Shown in pieces: positions 1 to 10,186 of a DNA stretch of 64,000 nucleotides. A program made the translations under genes and the position numbers. Each line of letters begins with the position of its first letter. The first letter of the stretch is position 1. The notes beneath the pieces are model-generated. The model did no database searches. It was not told the origin of the DNA and saw nothing but the letters and a program-made list of their open reading frames with translations. Source of the stretch: Thiogranum sp. GTDB taxonomy: Bacteria > Pseudomonadota > Gammaproteobacteria > DSM-19610. Location of the stretch: positions 1 through 64,000 of the forward strand of contig JASBSS010000035.1 of the NCBI GenBank assembly GCA_030148805.1, read 5' to 3'.

Positions 1-152
1 GAGGCGAGGAAAAAACGTAACAGCCTGATTGGAAGTGTCATAAATTTGGCGGGGGTGTGACCCGGTTCAAATTAAAAAGTCGTGGCTTTCTAAACTTCAG
101 TATAAAGCGTCCGATAACTCGATTCGAACCATAGGAGATAAAGAGACGTTAA

Positions 153-181
153 TTGACAACAATTTGGTGTTGTCCTCTAAT
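153..181 (+). promoter_or_regulatory. Sigma-70 promoter of the pil operon
   Basis: A consensus -35 (TTGACA, 153-158) is followed after 17 bases by TCTAAT (176-181), five of six matches to the -10 consensus. Transcription would start near 188, giving a leader of about 45 bases before pilM. The surrounding 230 bases are much more AT-rich than the genes and contain no open frame worth calling. Confidence 0.6.
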
Positions 182-197
182 CCTTAACAGTATCAAT

Positions 198-215
198 ACA
201 CTGTAATTATAGTGT
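198..215. promoter_or_regulatory. 18-bp near-palindrome in the pilM leader
   Basis: ACACTGTAATTATAGTGT is a perfect palindrome apart from one symmetric pair. It lies just after the predicted transcription start and 18 bases before the pilM start codon, so it could be an operator. Its right half also contains TATAGT, which could be the -10 of a second promoter with TTAACA upstream. No regulator is implied by the sequence alone. Confidence 0.35.
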
Positions 216-220
216 TTTAA

Positions 221-1302
<1,082 letters not shown>

Positions 1303-1303
<1 letters not shown>

Positions 1304-1878
1304 TGGCACATATCAACCTCCTACCCTGGCGCGAGGAACTGCGCAAAGAGAAACAACAGCAGTTCGCCGTGGTCACCGGCGGCACCGCCATTCTCGCGGC
1401 CCTGCTGGTGTTGCTGGCACACATGCAGATCGGCGGCATGATCGACTACCAGAACCTGCGCAATCAGTTCCTCACCACCGAAATCGCCTCGCTGGACAAG
1501 AAGATCGCCAAGATCAAGGATCTGGAGAAGACCAAGGCGGCGCTGCTAGCGCGCATGGACATCATCCAGCAGCTGCAGCACAGCCGACCGCAGAGCGTGC
1601 ACCTGATGGACCAGCTGGTGGAAACGCTGCCCGACGGCGTCTATCTGAACAAGATCAGCCAACAGGGCAAGGACCTGACGCTGAGCGGTATCGCGCAGTC
1701 CAACGCCCGCGTCTCGGCCTACATGCGCAATATCGACAACTCGCTGTGGATGAGCAAGCCGAAACTGGATGTCATCGAAACCAAGGACGGGGACCAGCGC
1801 CGCACGGCCTCTTTCGTATTGCGCGCCAGTCAGACCACCCCGGAGAAAAAGGACGAAAACGGGGAGGATAAAGGCTGA
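1303..1878 (+). CDS. pilN: Type IV pilus assembly protein PilN
   Basis: Bitopic inner-membrane protein of the pilus alignment complex. The N-terminus carries the conserved INLLPWR motif that docks into PilM, then one hydrophobic segment (about residues 23-41), a coiled-coil stretch rich in Lys/Glu (about 55-90) and a periplasmic ferredoxin-like domain. Its 191 residues match the family. The start codon overlaps the pilM stop and the stop overlaps the pilO start. PilN forms heterodimers with PilO in the periplasm. Confidence 0.95.
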
Positions 1879-2477
1879 TGAATCTGTCCGAACTCAACGA
1901 CCTGGATATCAACAACATCGCCAACTGGCCGATGCCGGCGCGCGTGTTCGTCGTCGCCCTGGCCTTTGTCGCCGTCATCGGTCTTGGCTATTGGGTGGAT
2001 ATCAAGGACCAGCGCGCCGCCCTGCAGCAGGCCGAGGCCAAGGAGCAGGAGCTGCGTCAGACCTTCGAGCTCAAGGCCAAGAAAGCGGCCAACCTGAAGG
2101 CCTACGAGCAGCAGCTGGCCGAAATGAAGGAGTCCTTCGGCGCCATGTTGCGGCAGCTGCCGAACAAGACCGAAGTCGCCGAGCTGTTGGTGGACATCTC
2201 CCAGACCGGCCTGGCCGCGGGCCTGGAATTCGAGCTGTTCAAACCCCAGGCCGAAGTACCCAAGGACTTCTACGCCGAATTGCCCATCAGCATCCGCGTC
2301 AAGGGTGACTACCACGAATTCGGCAATTTCATCAGCGGGGTGGCGGCGCTGCCGCGCATCGTCACCGTGCACGACGTCAACATCGAACCCGACAAGAAAG
2401 ACGGCAAGCTGACCATGGACATCCTGGCCAAGACCTACCGTTATCTGGACGAACAGGAAGAAGGGGGTGTCCAGTGA
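1878..2477 (+). CDS. pilO: Type IV pilus assembly protein PilO
   Basis: Inner-membrane partner of PilN. The 199 residues comprise a short cytoplasmic N-terminus, one membrane segment (about residues 22-38), a coiled coil (about 45-85) and a periplasmic domain ending in a beta strand-rich region. It shares one base with pilN and four with pilP. The PilN/PilO dimer links cytoplasmic PilM to the lipoprotein PilP and so to the secretin PilQ. Confidence 0.95.
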   Translation: MNLSELNDLDINNIANWPMPARVFVVALAFVAVIGLGYWVDIKDQRAALQQAEAKEQELRQTFELKAKKAANLKAYEQQLAEMKESFGAMLRQLPNKTEVAELLVDISQTGLAAGLEFELFKPQAEVPKDFYAELPISIRVKGDYHEFGNFISGVAALPRIVTVHDVNIEPDKKDGKLTMDILAKTYRYLDEQEEGGVQ

Positions 2478-3013
2478 AGCGCCTGAGAAAGACCGCATGG
2501 GCCCTGAGCGCCGCTGTCGCCGCCGCCGCGCTGAGCGGTTGTGGCGCCAAGAGCACGGAAGATCTGCGCAGCTATGTGGAAAACGTCAAGGCGCAGCAGC
2601 GCTCGCATATCGATCCGCTGCCGGAGTTCTCACCCTACGAGACCCATCTTTACGCCGCGGCCAACGAACGCGATCCGTTCACGCCGCCGGTGTACTCGGC
2701 GCCCCATTCCAAGGTGGCCAAAGGCAGCAACAACGGGATTTCACCGGATTTCAATCGGCCGCGCGAACCGCTCGAAGCGGAGCCGCTCGATAGCCTGCGC
2801 ATGGTCGGCACCCTGGAGCGCAACGGCAATTCGTGGGCACTGGTGCGCATGAGCGACAGCACGATCTACCGTGTCAAGCCGGGCAACTACATCGGCCAGA
2901 ACTACGGCAAGATCATCAAGATCACCGAATCCGAAGTGGAAGTTGCCGAGATCGTGCCGGACGGCCTCGGGGGATGGATGGAACGTCAGGCAGCCCTGGC
3001 ACTGAGCGAGTAA
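2474..3013 (+). CDS. pilP: Type IV pilus lipoprotein PilP
   Basis: Periplasmic lipoprotein that couples PilN/PilO to the secretin PilQ. The N-terminus is a lipoprotein signal with lipobox LSGC (Cys23). An unstructured linker follows, then the compact C-terminal beta domain (from about residue 75, ending GGWMERQAALAL). The start is GTG at 2474, overlapping the pilO stop by four bases. The 179-residue length is typical. Confidence 0.94.
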   Translation: MKRLRKTAWALSAAVAAAALSGCGAKSTEDLRSYVENVKAQQRSHIDPLPEFSPYETHLYAAANERDPFTPPVYSAPHSKVAKGSNNGISPDFNRPREPLEAEPLDSLRMVGTLERNGNSWALVRMSDSTIYRVKPGNYIGQNYGKIIKITESEVEVAEIVPDGLGGWMERQAALALSE

Positions 3014-3028
3014 TTGGAGAATAACACG

Positions 3029-5185
3029 ATGAACGCAACACTTATGACATGGAAATCTGTTTCGCAAGGTGCGCATCTGCTCACGCGGCGAATGGTCTGG
3101 AGCCTGTTCGTGCTCGCCACGGCCATGGCGTTGCTCGCCGTCGGTTCCAACGCCCGCGCTGCCGACGCCCCCCGGTTGAACGCGCTGGAAAAGATCGATT
3201 TCGCCGGTCTGCCCGGCAATCAGGTGCAGATCACGCTGGAGTTCAGCGGCTCGGCGTCCAATCCGGCCAGCTTCACCATCGACAACCCGGCGCGCATCGC
3301 CTTCGATCTGCCGGCGACCAAAAACGATCTGAGTAAACGCTCCCAGCCGATCGGTATCGGCCCGGCGAAAAGCGTGACCGCGGTGGAAGTCAAGGGCCGC
3401 ACGCGCGTGGTGCTCAACCTGTTTGAAATGGTGCCCTACGAAACCCGTGCCGAGGGCAACAAGCTTTTCGTCACCCTGGGCCGCACCGGCGCCATGACCA
3501 GCGCGCCCGCTGGCGCATCGGTTGCAGCGGCCAGCACGGCGACCGCCACGGGTAAACCCGAGGTCACCAACGTCGACTTTCGCCGTGGCGACCAGGGCGA
3601 GGGACGCATCATCATCACGCTGTCCGATCCCTCCATCCCCGTGGACATGCACCAGGAAGCGGGCAAGGTGGTCGTGGACATGAAGGGCGCGGCCTTGCCG
3701 CAGGAACTGCAGCGCCGGCTGGATGTCACCGACTTCGCCACACCGGTGAAACTCATCGACACCGAAAGCACCCGCGACGGCACCCACATGGTGATCACCG
3801 CCATCGGCGATTACGACCACCTGGCCTATCAGGCCGACAACCAGTTCACGGTGGAAATCCGCCCCACCACCAAAGAGGAGAAGCAAGCGCGCAAGAAACA
3901 GGAGTTCGGTTACACCGGCGAGCGCCTCTCGCTCAACTTCCAGGATATCGAGGTGCGTTCCGTGTTGCAGCTGCTGGCCGACTTCACCGGCAGCAACATC
4001 GTGGTCAGCGATACCGTCAGCGGCAATCTGACCCTGCGCATGCAGAACGTGCCCTGGGATCAGGCCCTGGACATCGTGCTCAAGACCAAGGGACTGGCCA
4101 AGCGCCAGAACGGCAACGTGATGCTGGTGGCGCCGAGCGAGGAGATCGCCGCGCGCGAGAAACTCGAACTGGAATCGCAAAAACAGATCGAGGAACTGGC
4201 GCCGCTGTATTCCGATTATATCCAGATCAACTACGCCAAGGCGGACGATCTGGCCAAGCTCCTGAAGAACAAGGACAGCTCGCTGATGTCCGAGCGCGGC
4301 AAGGCCACCATCGACGAGCGCACCAATACGCTGCTGGTGCAGGATACCGCGGAGAAGCTGGGCGAGATCCGCAAGCTGGTGGCACGCCTGGACGTGCCGG
4401 TGCGCCAGGTACTGATCGAATCGCGCATCGTCATTGCCAACAACGACTTCTCACGCGACCTGGGCGTGAAGTTCGGCGCCAGCACCTATCGCGGCTACAA
4501 CAACAACGAAGACTTCATCGCCATCGGCGGCAAGCAACCCGGCGACACCAATTTCGGCGGCACCACGGCCTTCGAGACCCCCGGCGGCAGCGGCCTGGAA
4601 GGCCTGCTGGTCAACCTGCCGGTGGCCAATCCGTCCGGTTCGCTCGGCATCGCCCTGGGCAAGGTCGGCAGCCAGTTGTTGCAGCTCGAACTCAGCGCCA
4701 TGCAACTGGAGAATCGCGGCGAGATCGTTTCCAGCCCGCGCGTGATCACTTCCAATCAGCAGGAGGCGACCATCCAGCAGGGTGTCGAGATCCCTTATCA
4801 GCAGGCCACCTCCAGCGGCGCCACCTCGGTGAGCTTCAAGGAGGCGGTGCTGCAGCTGAAAGTCACCCCGCAGATCACCCCGGACGATCGCATCATCATG
4901 GATCTGCAGGTGAACAAGGACAGCGTTGGCGAAGTGTTCAACAACGTGCCGAGCATCGACACCCGCAACGTCAACACCCGGGTACTGGTCGACAATGGCG
5001 AGACGCTGGTGCTCGGCGGCATTTACGAACAGACCAAGGGGAAACAGACCGAGCGCGTACCCTTCTTCGGCTCGCTGCCGGGGGTCGGGTGGTTGTTCCG
5101 CACCGAGTCGAAGACCGACGCGAAGCAGGAACTGCTGATCTTTGTCACCCCCAAGATCATCAAGCAGGGGCTAGCGCAGAACTAA
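3029..5185 (+). CDS. pilQ: Type IV pilus secretin PilQ
   Basis: Outer-membrane secretin that forms the gated pore for the pilus fibre. I chose ATG at 3029, with GGAGA eight bases upstream, over the in-frame TTG at 3014. The protein is 718 residues: a long signal peptide, two peptidoglycan-binding AMIN-type domains (about 40-130 and 170-260), a secretin N0/N1 region beginning near LNFQDIEVRSVLQLL, and the C-terminal secretin barrel with the ending VPFFGSLPGVGWLF and LIFVTPKII. It is the last core gene of the pil operon. Confidence 0.96.
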   Translation: MNATLMTWKSVSQGAHLLTRRMVWSLFVLATAMALLAVGSNARAADAPRLNALEKIDFAGLPGNQVQITLEFSGSASNPASFTIDNPARIAFDLPATKNDLSKRSQPIGIGPAKSVTAVEVKGRTRVVLNLFEMVPYETRAEGNKLFVTLGRTGAMTSAPAGASVAAASTATATGKPEVTNVDFRRGDQGEGRIIITLSDPSIPVDMHQEAGKVVVDMKGAALPQELQRRLDVTDFATPVKLIDTESTRDGTHMVITAIGDYDHLAYQADNQFTVEIRPTTKEEKQARKKQEFGYTGERLSLNFQDIEVRSVLQLLADFTGSNIVVSDTVSGNLTLRMQNVPWDQALDIVLKTKGLAKRQNGNVMLVAPSEEIAAREKLELESQKQIEELAPLYSDYIQINYAKADDLAKLLKNKDSSLMSERGKATIDERTNTLLVQDTAEKLGEIRKLVARLDVPVRQVLIESRIVIANNDFSRDLGVKFGASTYRGYNNNEDFIAIGGKQPGDTNFGGTTAFETPGGSGLEGLLVNLPVANPSGSLGIALGKVGSQLLQLELSAMQLENRGEIVSSPRVITSNQQEATIQQGVEIPYQQATSSGATSVSFKEAVLQLKVTPQITPDDRIIMDLQVNKDSVGEVFNNVPSIDTRNVNTRVLVDNGETLVLGGIYEQTKGKQTERVPFFGSLPGVGWLFRTESKTDAKQELLIFVTPKIIKQGLAQN

Positions 5186-5202
5186 AGGGAATTGTCCGGT
5201 CG

Positions 5203-5220
5203 GCGGCGCCGCGGCGCCGC
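5203..5220. repeat. 18-bp GC-only palindrome after pilQ
   Basis: GCGGCGCCGCGGCGCCGC is a perfect palindrome 18 bases after the pilQ stop. It has no following T-tract, so it is not a classical terminator. It may reduce read-through or protect the 3' end of the pil mRNA. Confidence 0.4.
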
Positions 5221-5263
5221 ACCACGGACGCGGCAGACAGACAGGTCAAAGGATACTAAAACC

Positions 5264-6916
5264 ATGTACAAGACGATGAGCAAGGCATTCGCTGTAATTA
5301 TCGCCACGGCGGCACTGGCCGCGTGCGGCGGCGGCGGCAGAAGCGATTCGAGCGGTTCCGGCTCGGGCGCAGGTGGTGGCGGCGGCGGTGGAACAACTCC
5401 CGCACCGGCGGTGACCATGACGTTGAATGCCGGCTTGACGTCGCTTTCTGCTGGCGGCAGCACGTCTTTGAACGCCGTGCTGACCGACGACCTGGGCAAC
5501 CCCTACGTGCAGGAAGTCGACGTCAGTTTCTCTTCACCCTGTATCGGCACCAATCAGGCCACCGTCAATTCCCCGGTGACCACCGCGACCGGCACGGCCA
5601 ACACCACCTACACCGCGCAAGGCTGCACGGGTAACGACACCGTGACCGCCAGCACCGTGATCGACGGATCCACCGTATCGGCTTCCGTGACCATCAATGT
5701 GGCGGCGGCCACGCTGGGCTCGATCGAGTTCGTCTCGGCCAGCCCCACCAATATCGCGCTCAAGGGCATGGGCGGCGCCGGGCAGTCGGAAGCCTCGACC
5801 GTCACCTTCCGGGTGCGCGATACGGCCAGCGCGCCGATTGCCAACCAGTCGGTAACCTTCACCCTGAACACCTCGGTGGGCGGATTGCAGTTCAGCCCGG
5901 GCAGCAACACGGCCACCAGCGGTTCAGACGGCCTGGTGCAGACCATCGTACAGTCCGGCACCGTGGCCACCCCGGTTCGCGTCACCGCGACCGTCGACGC
6001 CACCGGCATCAGCAGCCAATCGGACCAGTTGGTGGTCACCACCGGTATTCCCGACAACAACAGCTTCTCGCTGAGCGCGGCGACCCTGAATCCCGAAGCC
6101 TGGAACGTCGACGGCGTCCAGGTGGCGATCACCGCAAGACTCGCCGACCGTTTCAACAACCTGGTACCGGATGGGACCACCGTCGTGTTCACCACCGAAG
6201 GCGGCGCCATCGGCGGCTCCTGCCAGACCATCAGCGGCGCCTGCAGCGTCAACTGGACCAGCCAGAACCCGCGCCCATCGACCGATTCGCTCAACGGCAC
6301 CACCGGCAACGCCGGCCGCGTCACCATCCGCGCCACCGCCGTCGGCGAGGAATCCTTCACCGATCAGAACGGTAACGGTACCTATGACGTGGGCGAGCCC
6401 TTCGATGACCTGCCCGAAGCGTTCCTCGACGAAAACGAAGACGGTATTTACCAGCTCAGCGAACCGTTCGCCGACTTCAACAGCGACGGCACCTACAACA
6501 CACCGGACGGCGCCTACAACGGCGTGGTCTGCAACAGCAGCAGCTGCACGGTGTCGACGCTGAACGTGCGTGACTCGGTCACCCTGGTGATGTCCGGCTC
6601 CAGCGCCTCCATCACCATGCCCGCGACCCTCACCGCGCCGACCAGCTTCACCGTGGACGTGGTCGACGTCAACGGTCAGGTGATGCCCGCCGGCACCGTG
6701 GTGAGCGTGACCACCGACAATGGGAAGATCTCCGGCCCGGGCTCGTTCACCATTCCCAGCACGGCGACCAACTGCAATCTGAACCCGGGCGCGTCGTCCT
6801 GCCGCTTCACCTTTTCGGTGGCGGCCGATACGACTCCCAGCAGTGGTATTCTGACCCTCTCGGTGCTCACCCCCGGCGGGCTGAACACCATCAGCACCGC
6901 GACGGTGAACGACTAA
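5264..6916 (+). CDS. Secreted Ig-like repeat lipoprotein
   Basis: Probable surface or periplasmic lipoprotein of unknown role. ATG at 5264 is preceded by AAAGGA; a longer in-frame start at 5192 would put an Arg-rich stretch before the signal and is rejected. Residues 1-21 form a lipoprotein signal with lipobox LAAC (Cys21). A Gly/Ser linker (to about residue 45) and several Big/invasin-type Ig-like domains rich in Thr, Val and Ser follow. Near residues 365-420 are two or three acidic Asp/Asn loops of the form DxNxDGxY, resembling calcium-binding repeats. It lies 78 bases after pilQ and just before a strong terminator, so co-transcription with pil is likely; an adhesin or pilus-accessory role is inference. 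The C-terminus ends within an Ig-like domain. Confidence 0.8.
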   Translation: MYKTMSKAFAVIIATAALAACGGGGRSDSSGSGSGAGGGGGGGTTPAPAVTMTLNAGLTSLSAGGSTSLNAVLTDDLGNPYVQEVDVSFSSPCIGTNQATVNSPVTTATGTANTTYTAQGCTGNDTVTASTVIDGSTVSASVTINVAAATLGSIEFVSASPTNIALKGMGGAGQSEASTVTFRVRDTASAPIANQSVTFTLNTSVGGLQFSPGSNTATSGSDGLVQTIVQSGTVATPVRVTATVDATGISSQSDQLVVTTGIPDNNSFSLSAATLNPEAWNVDGVQVAITARLADRFNNLVPDGTTVVFTTEGGAIGGSCQTISGACSVNWTSQNPRPSTDSLNGTTGNAGRVTIRATAVGEESFTDQNGNGTYDVGEPFDDLPEAFLDENEDGIYQLSEPFADFNSDGTYNTPDGAYNGVVCNSSSCTVSTLNVRDSVTLVMSGSSASITMPATLTAPTSFTVDVVDVNGQVMPAGTVVSVTTDNGKISGPGSFTIPSTATNCNLNPGASSCRFTFSVAADTTPSSGILTLSVLTPGGLNTISTATVND

Positions 6917-6936
6917 ATCCGCGGGGACGGCTCAAC

Positions 6937-7018
6937 CCTGGCGCCCAGGGGCGTATTTGCACTGGCGCCGGATGTCCAGCAAACTGCCCGGATGAATCGT
7001 CCGGGCATTTTTTTGTCG
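6937..7018. repeat. Direct repeat copy 1: decayed aroK 5' end
   Basis: This stretch matches 12300-12389, the region spanning the aroK start. The core 6955-7007 and 12318-12371 agree at 49 of 54 aligned positions with one single-base gap. It includes an ATG at 6992 followed by codons for the same first five residues as AroK (MNRPG) before the frame degenerates. The two copies bracket ttrBCA. Confidence 0.85.
6985..7014 (+). terminator. Intrinsic terminator after the pil operon
   Basis: A perfect 8-bp stem (TGCCCGGA/TCCGGGCA) with a 7-base loop is followed by seven T residues at 7008-7014. It closes the pil-lipoprotein unit. The stem is part of repeat copy 1; the matching stem at the true aroK start has one mismatch and overlaps the start codon. 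Confidence 0.85.
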
Positions 7019-7044
7019 AACCTATTATTACGGCCCCCGAACAC

Positions 7045-7067
7045 GCGGCGGCGTTCCTAGCCGCCGC
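7045..7067. repeat. GC-rich hairpin beyond the ttrA stop
   Basis: GCGGCGGC and GCCGCCGC pair perfectly around a 7-base loop, starting 13 bases beyond the ttrA stop on the minus strand. There is no T-tract on either side, so mRNA 3'-end protection is more likely than classical termination. Confidence 0.4.
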
Positions 7068-7079
7068 CACGGAGTTCCG

Positions 7080-10000
7080 CTAGAGCTTCTCGATCTTGGC
7101 CGGTAGCCCTTGCCGCGCCACGCTGCCGACCACCCAGTCCGTCAATACGCAATAGCCGGAGCGTTTGGGGTCGGCAAATCCCAGGTCGTTGATGCTGACG
7201 CCGTTACCCGCGCCGCCGTCGGCCGGCAGCACTTGCTTGCCGATGCGCTGGACGCTGGCACCGAGTTGACGGTGACCAAAACCGTGCTCGATGCCGAGTA
7301 CGCCGCGCTTAATGCCGGAACGGACTTGCGCGATGGCCTCGACGCTTCCACCCGGGGTCGTGACCCGAACGGCTTCGCCGGAACGGACTCCCAGTCGCTC
7401 GGCATCGCTGCGGTGCAAGCCGATGGTGTTGCTCGGATGAATGGCGCGCAATGACTGTGCGTCGATGGTGTGACTCGATTGCAGTTGGGATTTGGTGCTC
7501 ACCGCCTGAAACGGCCATTCCGTCGGCGGAAACGCCGCCGCCAAGGGCGACCCATCGGCGAGTGCGGGTGGCACCCAAGTCGGGGTGCCGACAAAGTACT
7601 CCCCGGTCAAGGAATGGCGGGCCGTGGCCAAGTGCTCGTCATAGATTTGCATTGGCTTGTCATACCGGTGGCGCAACAGCTCGCCTTCGTAAGAGCGATC
7701 GCCGTTCTCAAACCGGCCGCCGCGGGCATAAACGTACGCCACCTTGCGCCATTCATCTGGCTTCAAGGTTTGCTGCAACGTGGATGCGATGCGCGTGACG
7801 CCGCTGAGCGCAATATCCTCGTCGCTGGCGTCGGGCACCGGCCGCCCGTCAAAGGCGACGTTGGCGGCCGCGCGCAGGTAGAAGTCCTCTGCGCTCTGGA
7901 GGGGATATTGCTTGCCATCCTTGTCGGTTATCGCATTGTCTCCGAATCCCGGCAAGCCCATGCGTTTTGCTACTGCGATGAAAAATGTTTCCATGTCGAT
8001 GGGGCGGCCTTCGGCGTTCTTCGTCTGCGCCGGTTCCACTACCGGCCAGCGCGCCGTGCTGACCTTGGTGAGGTGCGCGCCCCAGGCACTGGCCCAACCC
8101 CAGCTCTCATACAACACCGAATCGGGCACGATGTAATCAGCATAGGCATTGGACTCATTGATGAAGGGGTCGATGGAAACGATCAGCGGCAATGCCTTGG
8201 GATCGGCTAGTTTCTCCTTGATCTGTTCACGCAATCCGGCGACGCCATACAGCGGGTTGGAACTCCAGAGAATCAGCGCCTTCAGCGGATAGGGGTATTC
8301 GTTCAGCGCCGAGGGCAGAAACTCGGAAGTCATGGTGGGAGACAGAGAATACCAAGGTGCCTTAGCCGGGTAAGGGTTTTCGCCTTTAGCCAGTTTGCGC
8401 TTGTATTCGGTACTTTTCTCGTAGGGCGCGTTACGGCCGAGGCCCACGCCCTTAGGTTTCACCGCGCCGGCAAACTTCTTCAAGTTATAGCGCGGTCCCG
8501 GCGCGATCTCTTTGAACTTGCCGCCACCGGCACCGGTGCCGCCTTTGACATTAAGATTCCCCACCAAGGCGTTGAGCATGACGATGGCGTACGCGTTATA
8601 AAATCCGTTGCTGGCCATGGTCCCGCCATGGCAGTCAACCGCCGCGCGTTTTCCATGGGAGGTGAACTCATCGGCCAGCTCGATAATGGTATCGACGGAA
8701 ATGCCGCAAGCCTCGGCGTATTCCTGCAGCGTATGCCCCCGGGCCTCGTCTCGCAATAATGCCAAGCTGCTTTTGACCGCGATTTCCGTTCCACCCGGGA
8801 CCTTTATACTCCCCTCGTAGAAGAGGACGGCTTCTTGCACGGCGCCTTGGGGCAGGGCTTGGCCGGACGCCGGGTCTATGACCATAATTTCCTCGGCATT
8901 CCCCGCCACCACGTCGGCTGCTCGCAAGAACTTGCCACGCTCCGGATGGTTCTCCTGCACAATCACCAGGTGCGAAGCGTTGGACCATCCGGCTTCTCCG
9001 GCAACGGCGGCTGCGGCGGCACTGGGGCGTGAAAGAAAACCGGCGTCGTACCGGTCGTTCTCCAGAATCCAGCGAATCATGGCCATGACCAGCGCGCCGT
9101 CGGTACCCGGTTTGATAGGAATCCAGCGACTGCGCTCGCCGCTGGAGAGATTGTCGCTGTTGGTGAGCACCGGATCGACAACCACGTACTTCAGTTTGCC
9201 GTCGCTGCGCGCCTTGGCGAGTAACTGACCCTGGCGCTTGAACGGATTACCGGCGCTGGCAGGTGCAGTGCCGATGAATAACAGAAACTCTGAGTTCGAG
9301 AAATCCGGCTTCAAATGGGGCATCTTTTTCCATTCGCCCAGCAGGGCCGCATAGCCCGCCCGCATGGACAAGCCACAATAGGAGCGATGACCGGCGAAAT
9401 TCACCGTGCCGAAACTCTGCTTGGCGAAACGCGCCGCAAACCGCAGCCGGCCGTCCTTGAAGGCGGGCATTACCGCCAACTGGTTCGCCTTGGGGCCGAA
9501 CTCGGGCTGCTCCGGATCGATCGGGGTTTCCAGGTCACGAATCGCTTGCAGACCTTCAACGCGGCCTTCACCGAACAGGTCTCCCCCCGCCACCACTTCC
9601 TCCACTAACTGTTCGAACGAAATAGGCGCCCATTGACCGCTGCCCCGCTTGCCGACCCGCTTGAGGGGCACGCGTACCCGCTGCGCGGCATCGAGCTTTT
9701 CCAGCACCGCATTGCCGCGCCCACAGGCCGTCGAACGGGCCACTAAGCCGCGCTCCTGGTAGCGACTTAGGGCCTGGAAGCTGTCGCTGACCGAGGTCTC
9801 ATAGGGCAGAAAGGGATCGGACGAAAGCACATGATACGGGTTGCCGGTGACTCTCAGCACCTTGTTGCGAGCATTGTCGACGCGCACTCGAACCCCGCAG
9901 ATGGTGGTGCAGCCCATGCACAGGGTATAAGCCACCGTCTGTTCGGGATTGGGAGTGAGGTGACCAGTGACGGGATCCACCGCAAACTCCGGCTTCGGCG

Positions 10001-10148
10001 CATTGCCGGAAATCCGGTCGGCGCTCTGGCGCTCGCCCAGCAAGCCCTTAAGCATCTCGTTGGCAGTATGGCTGTACCCATACCCGAAAGCGCCCAGGGC
10101 ACCGACGGCGGTGGCCCCTTTTATGAAATTGCGCCGTGAAGCGGACAT
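7080..10148 (-). CDS. ttrA: Tetrathionate reductase catalytic subunit TtrA
   Basis: Molybdopterin guanine dinucleotide enzyme that reduces tetrathionate to thiosulfate in the periplasm. The 1022 residues match the length of the characterised Salmonella TtrA, and I recognise extended shared segments, for example VGKRGSGQWAPISFEQLVEE and the C-terminus ending RQGLPAKIEKL. A twin-arginine signal (RRNFIKG, Arg5-Arg6) directs export. Cys77, Cys80, Cys84 and Cys142 would hold one [4Fe-4S] cluster, and Cys258 in SYCGL is the likely molybdenum ligand. It is the last gene of ttrBCA, 38 bases after ttrC. Related polysulfide or thiosulfate reductases are shorter and less similar. Confidence 0.92.
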   Translation of the reverse strand: MSASRRNFIKGATAVGALGAFGYGYSHTANEMLKGLLGERQSADRISGNAPKPEFAVDPVTGHLTPNPEQTVAYTLCMGCTTICGVRVRVDNARNKVLRVTGNPYHVLSSDPFLPYETSVSDSFQALSRYQERGLVARSTACGRGNAVLEKLDAAQRVRVPLKRVGKRGSGQWAPISFEQLVEEVVAGGDLFGEGRVEGLQAIRDLETPIDPEQPEFGPKANQLAVMPAFKDGRLRFAARFAKQSFGTVNFAGHRSYCGLSMRAGYAALLGEWKKMPHLKPDFSNSEFLLFIGTAPASAGNPFKRQGQLLAKARSDGKLKYVVVDPVLTNSDNLSSGERSRWIPIKPGTDGALVMAMIRWILENDRYDAGFLSRPSAAAAAVAGEAGWSNASHLVIVQENHPERGKFLRAADVVAGNAEEIMVIDPASGQALPQGAVQEAVLFYEGSIKVPGGTEIAVKSSLALLRDEARGHTLQEYAEACGISVDTIIELADEFTSHGKRAAVDCHGGTMASNGFYNAYAIVMLNALVGNLNVKGGTGAGGGKFKEIAPGPRYNLKKFAGAVKPKGVGLGRNAPYEKSTEYKRKLAKGENPYPAKAPWYSLSPTMTSEFLPSALNEYPYPLKALILWSSNPLYGVAGLREQIKEKLADPKALPLIVSIDPFINESNAYADYIVPDSVLYESWGWASAWGAHLTKVSTARWPVVEPAQTKNAEGRPIDMETFFIAVAKRMGLPGFGDNAITDKDGKQYPLQSAEDFYLRAAANVAFDGRPVPDASDEDIALSGVTRIASTLQQTLKPDEWRKVAYVYARGGRFENGDRSYEGELLRHRYDKPMQIYDEHLATARHSLTGEYFVGTPTWVPPALADGSPLAAAFPPTEWPFQAVSTKSQLQSSHTIDAQSLRAIHPSNTIGLHRSDAERLGVRSGEAVRVTTPGGSVEAIAQVRSGIKRGVLGIEHGFGHRQLGASVQRIGKQVLPADGGAGNGVSINDLGFADPKRSGYCVLTDWVVGSVARQGLPAKIEKL

Positions 10149-10186
10149 GTCATGTTCTCCTGAAGTCTTTCATCAATGTTCGTGGA

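Noticed and set aside
5203-5220. Terminator between pilQ and the lipoprotein gene
   Set aside because: The GC palindrome has no T-tract. The first convincing terminator is at 6985-7014.
7080-10148. Polysulfide or thiosulfate reductase PsrA/PhsA
   Set aside because: The 1022-residue length and extended segment matches to Salmonella TtrA, plus the B-C-A gene order, favour tetrathionate reductase.
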